From Entrophospora sp. SA101 (lineage: Eukaryota; Glomeromycota; Glomeromycetes; Entrophosporales; Entrophosporaceae): a stretch of 11,638 bases of DNA. A model generated the notes under the pieces. It was not told where the DNA came from, ran no database searches, and saw only the letters and a list, made by a program, of their open reading frames with translations. Every line of letters starts with the position of its first letter. The first letter of the stretch is position 1. A program made the position numbers and the translations under genes. Positions 9,464-11,638 of the stretch are shown here, in pieces. Where the stretch lies: NCBI GenBank assembly GCA_958430865.1, contig CAUDNR010000669.1, forward strand, positions 102,180-113,817, written 5' to 3'.

Positions 9464-9699
9464 GCAGTGTTGTGCAATTGGAACATTGTAATGCTATTGG
9501 AATGTTCCAATGTGGCTCCAATGGTTTCAATGTAGATCTTCAATTGATATTGACCAATAAAATTTGTGTGTGAGACACTCTAATTGAATTTCATTGGTTA
9601 ACTTCATTGGAACCACATTTGGAACATTCCAATTCCAATTAGAATTTGTTGGAATGTTCCAATGAAATTTTATTGGAACCATAAATGGCACAACACTGC
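9464..9699. mobile_element. 236-bp foldback MITE-like element
   Basis: GCAGTGTTGTGC at 9464-9475 is the exact reverse complement of 9688-9699. A second inverted pair lies inside: 9496-9524 matches 9604-9633 in reverse complement with only a few differences. The interior is filled with variants of TTGGAATGTTCCAA, so much of the element can fold on itself. There is no coding capacity, and open frames across it are by-products of the repeats. The CAGTG start resembles some hAT termini, but the flanking octamers (CCAATCAG and CCTTGTGC) are not duplicates, so the superfamily stays open. Confidence 0.7.
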
Positions 9700-9887
9700 C
9701 TTGTGCTACATTTGAGCTGATTCTGAGTCGACTCAGACGCTTGAACAGTTCGGTTCCATTGTGAAACCGCCCCATCCCTAATCTAACAACATATGTTGAT
9801 TTTATTGGTAAACATATACACATCTTTTACATTTTGACATAATTTAAAACCAAAAATTGTGATTTTACCTGGCGCAGATCTCACAAC
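9700..9887. other. Non-coding spacer
   Basis: No gene or repeat is seen between the foldback element and the short frame that follows. The sequence around 9710-9780 is less AT-rich than average and may be further transposon debris. Confidence 0.35.
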
Positions 9888-10037
9888 ATGTTATATAGAA
9901 AAATTTCTGAATTTGATATTTATTGTGTTATGCATTGTGTAGAGTTAGGAAAAGGATTGAAAATTAAACAGCTTCTGAATCAATCAGTCAATTTAGATGT
10001 AATGATTATAGCAAAGTATTTATTATATTTTTATTAA
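9888..10037 (+). CDS. Short hypothetical frame, possibly a stray exon
   Basis: A 49-codon frame runs from ATG 9888 to TAA 10035-10037, with a plausible acceptor (AG at 9876-9877) just before it. It contains a protein-like segment, CVELGKGLKIKQLLNQSVNL, and a possible donor gtaatg at 9999. The product is not recognised. It does not match what should stand upstream of the RNF213-like piece to its right, namely the AAA+ Walker B segment. It may be an exon fragment of another gene or chance. Confidence 0.22.
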   Translation: MLYRKISEFDIYCVMHCVELGKGLKIKQLLNQSVNLDVMIIAKYLLYFY

Positions 10038-10276
10038 AAATGATAAAATGACAGAATTAAATGTTTAAATATATGATGATGTTTAATTCTAGATTATATA
10101 GTAATTAATTTTTTTTTGTTATTTTGTATATTCACATTCTTTTAACAAATGAATAAGTTTATGATTGTTTCTAAGATTCAAATTATTCTTATAAGAAGGC
10201 ATAATATAATAACCATAATAACAGTAAGGTCCAGCATCAATCTGTATATCTAGTTTCAAGTCTTGAAAATTTGCAG

Positions 10277-11540
10277 TAGTTTCACAAAATCCAGAAGATG
10301 GTCCAAAAGTTTCTATAATTGGCATTTCAAATTGGAGATTAGATAATAATAAAAGTAGTAGAGCTCTATTAGTACAAAGGTTTGTTGTATTATATTTTAT
10401 TTGATTTTATTAGTTTTATTACATGAGTTATAATAAATTTATTTATAAACACACATTTAAACACATTTAATTAGACCTAAATTTGATTTGGATGATTTAG
10501 TTGATACAGCACAACATTTATTAATAAACAAAGATATTAAAAGAGCAGGTTTAAAATCATTAGCTGTGACATATTCTGAATATGAACAAAATGGGCAAAC
10601 TCTTCCTAATTTCCATGGTCTTCAAGATTATTATGCTTTGGTTAAAAGTCTTTCATCAAAAGAAATGACTACTGATAATATTCAGATGGCATTGGCACAT
10701 AATTTTGGTGGAGCTGGAGAACATGAAGTATTATGTGAAAAATATTTTGGAGAAGTATTGAATGCATTTGATAATCATCAATATAGAATGTATCGACATA
10801 TACCTGTTTTAAATTTAATCAGAGAAAGTTTTGATGATAAAAGTGCAAGACATTTAATGGTTATAGGAAAAAGTGAATCAATGATGAATATATTAAATTT
10901 TGAATTGCAACAAAAACAGTTGGATCCTGTTATAATATTAGGATCACAATTTCCTGAAGATAAAGATGATTATTCATATAATGTTTTAAATAGAATTATG
11001 GTAGGTTCAGAAAATTATTGTTATTATTTTTTTATTATTTAAATTAGTACTTATTTGACATTATTTAGATGTGTGTTGAAGCAGGAATACCATTGATTTT
11101 AACAGATTTAGAAATCATTTATGGCAAGTAGATTTTTATTTGAAATCTTTTCTAATAATAATAGTAATAATGATAATGAATAATAATTTATTCATTAATA
11201 TTTTTGTGCTTGATAGAAAGTCTTTATGATTTATGGAATCAAAATTATATTGTTATGGGAAGCAATAATGATTCTAAGTATTATATTAGAGTTACACTTG
11301 GCACATGTGAAGCTACTATGCTGTATGTATGATAAACAAACAAATATTATTATGTTTTACTAACAAAACATCAAATATTTTATTAGACCTGTTCACAAGG
11401 ACTTTAGATGCATTCTTGTTTTAGAAGAGAAAAAATTACATACTGCAGATCCATCACTTTTGAATAAATTTGAGAAGCAAAAATTAGGAATTAATGATAC
11501 ACTCCCTGGACAAAAGTATTTGATCACGTGTTTACACTAA
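10277..11540 (+). pseudogene. RNF213/mysterin-like AAA+ gene fragment, 5 exons, truncated
   Basis: RNF213-family proteins are very large cytosolic AAA+ ATPases with E3 ubiquitin ligase activity. Exons by eye: 10277-10379, 10475-11000, 11069-11123, 11217-11322, 11387-11540. They join in frame. Recognisable segments are GISNWRLDNNKSSRALLVQR directly after where Walker B should be, RHLMVIGKSESMMNILN, VIILGSQFPEDKD, the IYESLYDLWNQNY block, LPVHKDFRCILVLEE and LLNKFEKQKLGIND. These correspond to the middle of the AAA+ core. Missing are the Walker B exon expected just upstream (a TGA stands in frame at 10264-10266), the whole N-terminal part, the rest of the AAA+ core and the RING region. The frame ends at TAA 11538-11540. 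The third intron is GC-AG. A weak donor at 11516 could lead to exons beyond the window. It is most likely a partial duplicate copy. Confidence 0.75.
11124..11216 (+). other. GC-AG intron in the RNF213-like fragment
   Basis: The exon ends ...TAT G and the intron starts GCAAGT. It ends TGATAG before AAAGTC. Only this junction gives the conserved IYESLYD reading. The nearby GT at 11128 would shift the frame into a TGA stop. GCAAGT is the usual strong context of GC donors. The neighbouring intron 11323-11386 has a normal GTATGT donor and a perfect TACTAAC branch site at 11358-11364. Confidence 0.8.
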
Positions 11541-11638
11541 TTAGTAAAAAACCTACATAACAACATCACACGAAATTTATAACATTATGCACCTAGGTTT
11601 TAATAAATATATATTCGAAATTTCACGTCGCTAGCTTT
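11541..11638. other. Non-coding end of window with a repeat shared with 9394-9407
   Basis: After the stop at 11540 all frames close quickly. ATCACACGAAATTT at 11565-11578 is the exact reverse complement of 9394-9407, and the last bases (CGCTAGC near 11629) recall the TCGCTAG at 9383-9389. It is probably the start of a transposon related to the 74-bp element, cut by the window edge. Confidence 0.4.

Noticed and set aside
9527..9823. Minus-strand 98-codon frame
   Set aside because: It runs through the foldback element and consists largely of translations of its repeated palindromes.

Overview
The window looks like nuclear DNA from an AT-rich fungus with many short introns. The best guess is an arbuscular mycorrhizal fungus of the Rhizophagus/Glomeromycotina type. 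This is an inference from the very high A+T content by eye, spliceosomal introns of about 60-140 bp, a fungal ENA-type (P-type IID) cation ATPase, an RNF213/mysterin-like AAA+ gene piece, and several short inverted-repeat elements. No database search was possible, so the organism is not proven.

Layout. Bases 1-3450 hold no gene I can support. They are AT-rich intergenic sequence with a Tc1/mariner-like terminus near 803-833, a small hairpin at 2258-2287 and a 21-bp tandem repeat at 2486-2539. A 13-exon P-type ATPase gene fills 3527-7770 on the + strand and rebuilds into one open frame of 1038 residues. A perfect 13-bp hairpin follows its stop codon directly. Bases 7805-8312 are non-coding by eye. 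From about 8313 to 9266 lies a fragment of an unrecognised gene. Its last exon is interrupted by a 142-bp MITE at 9026-9167, bounded by perfect 8-bp target-site duplications. Bases 9366-9699 contain two further inverted-repeat elements. Bases 10277-11540 carry a five-exon, + strand piece of an RNF213-like gene that has lost its upstream Walker B exon and stops early.

The clearest biological points are these. (1) The ATPase keeps its phosphorylation motif and full length but carries non-standard residues at four catalytic or hinge positions (TGES, DPPR, TGDGVND, DDNF). (2) The MITE replaces the C-terminus of the unknown gene with a transposon-encoded tail, while removing it with one duplication restores an open frame. 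(3) The RNF213-like piece contains a GC-AG intron. I see no sign that the three genes form a pathway. The left half is an ordinary single-gene locus and the right half is a transposon-rich stretch with gene debris.
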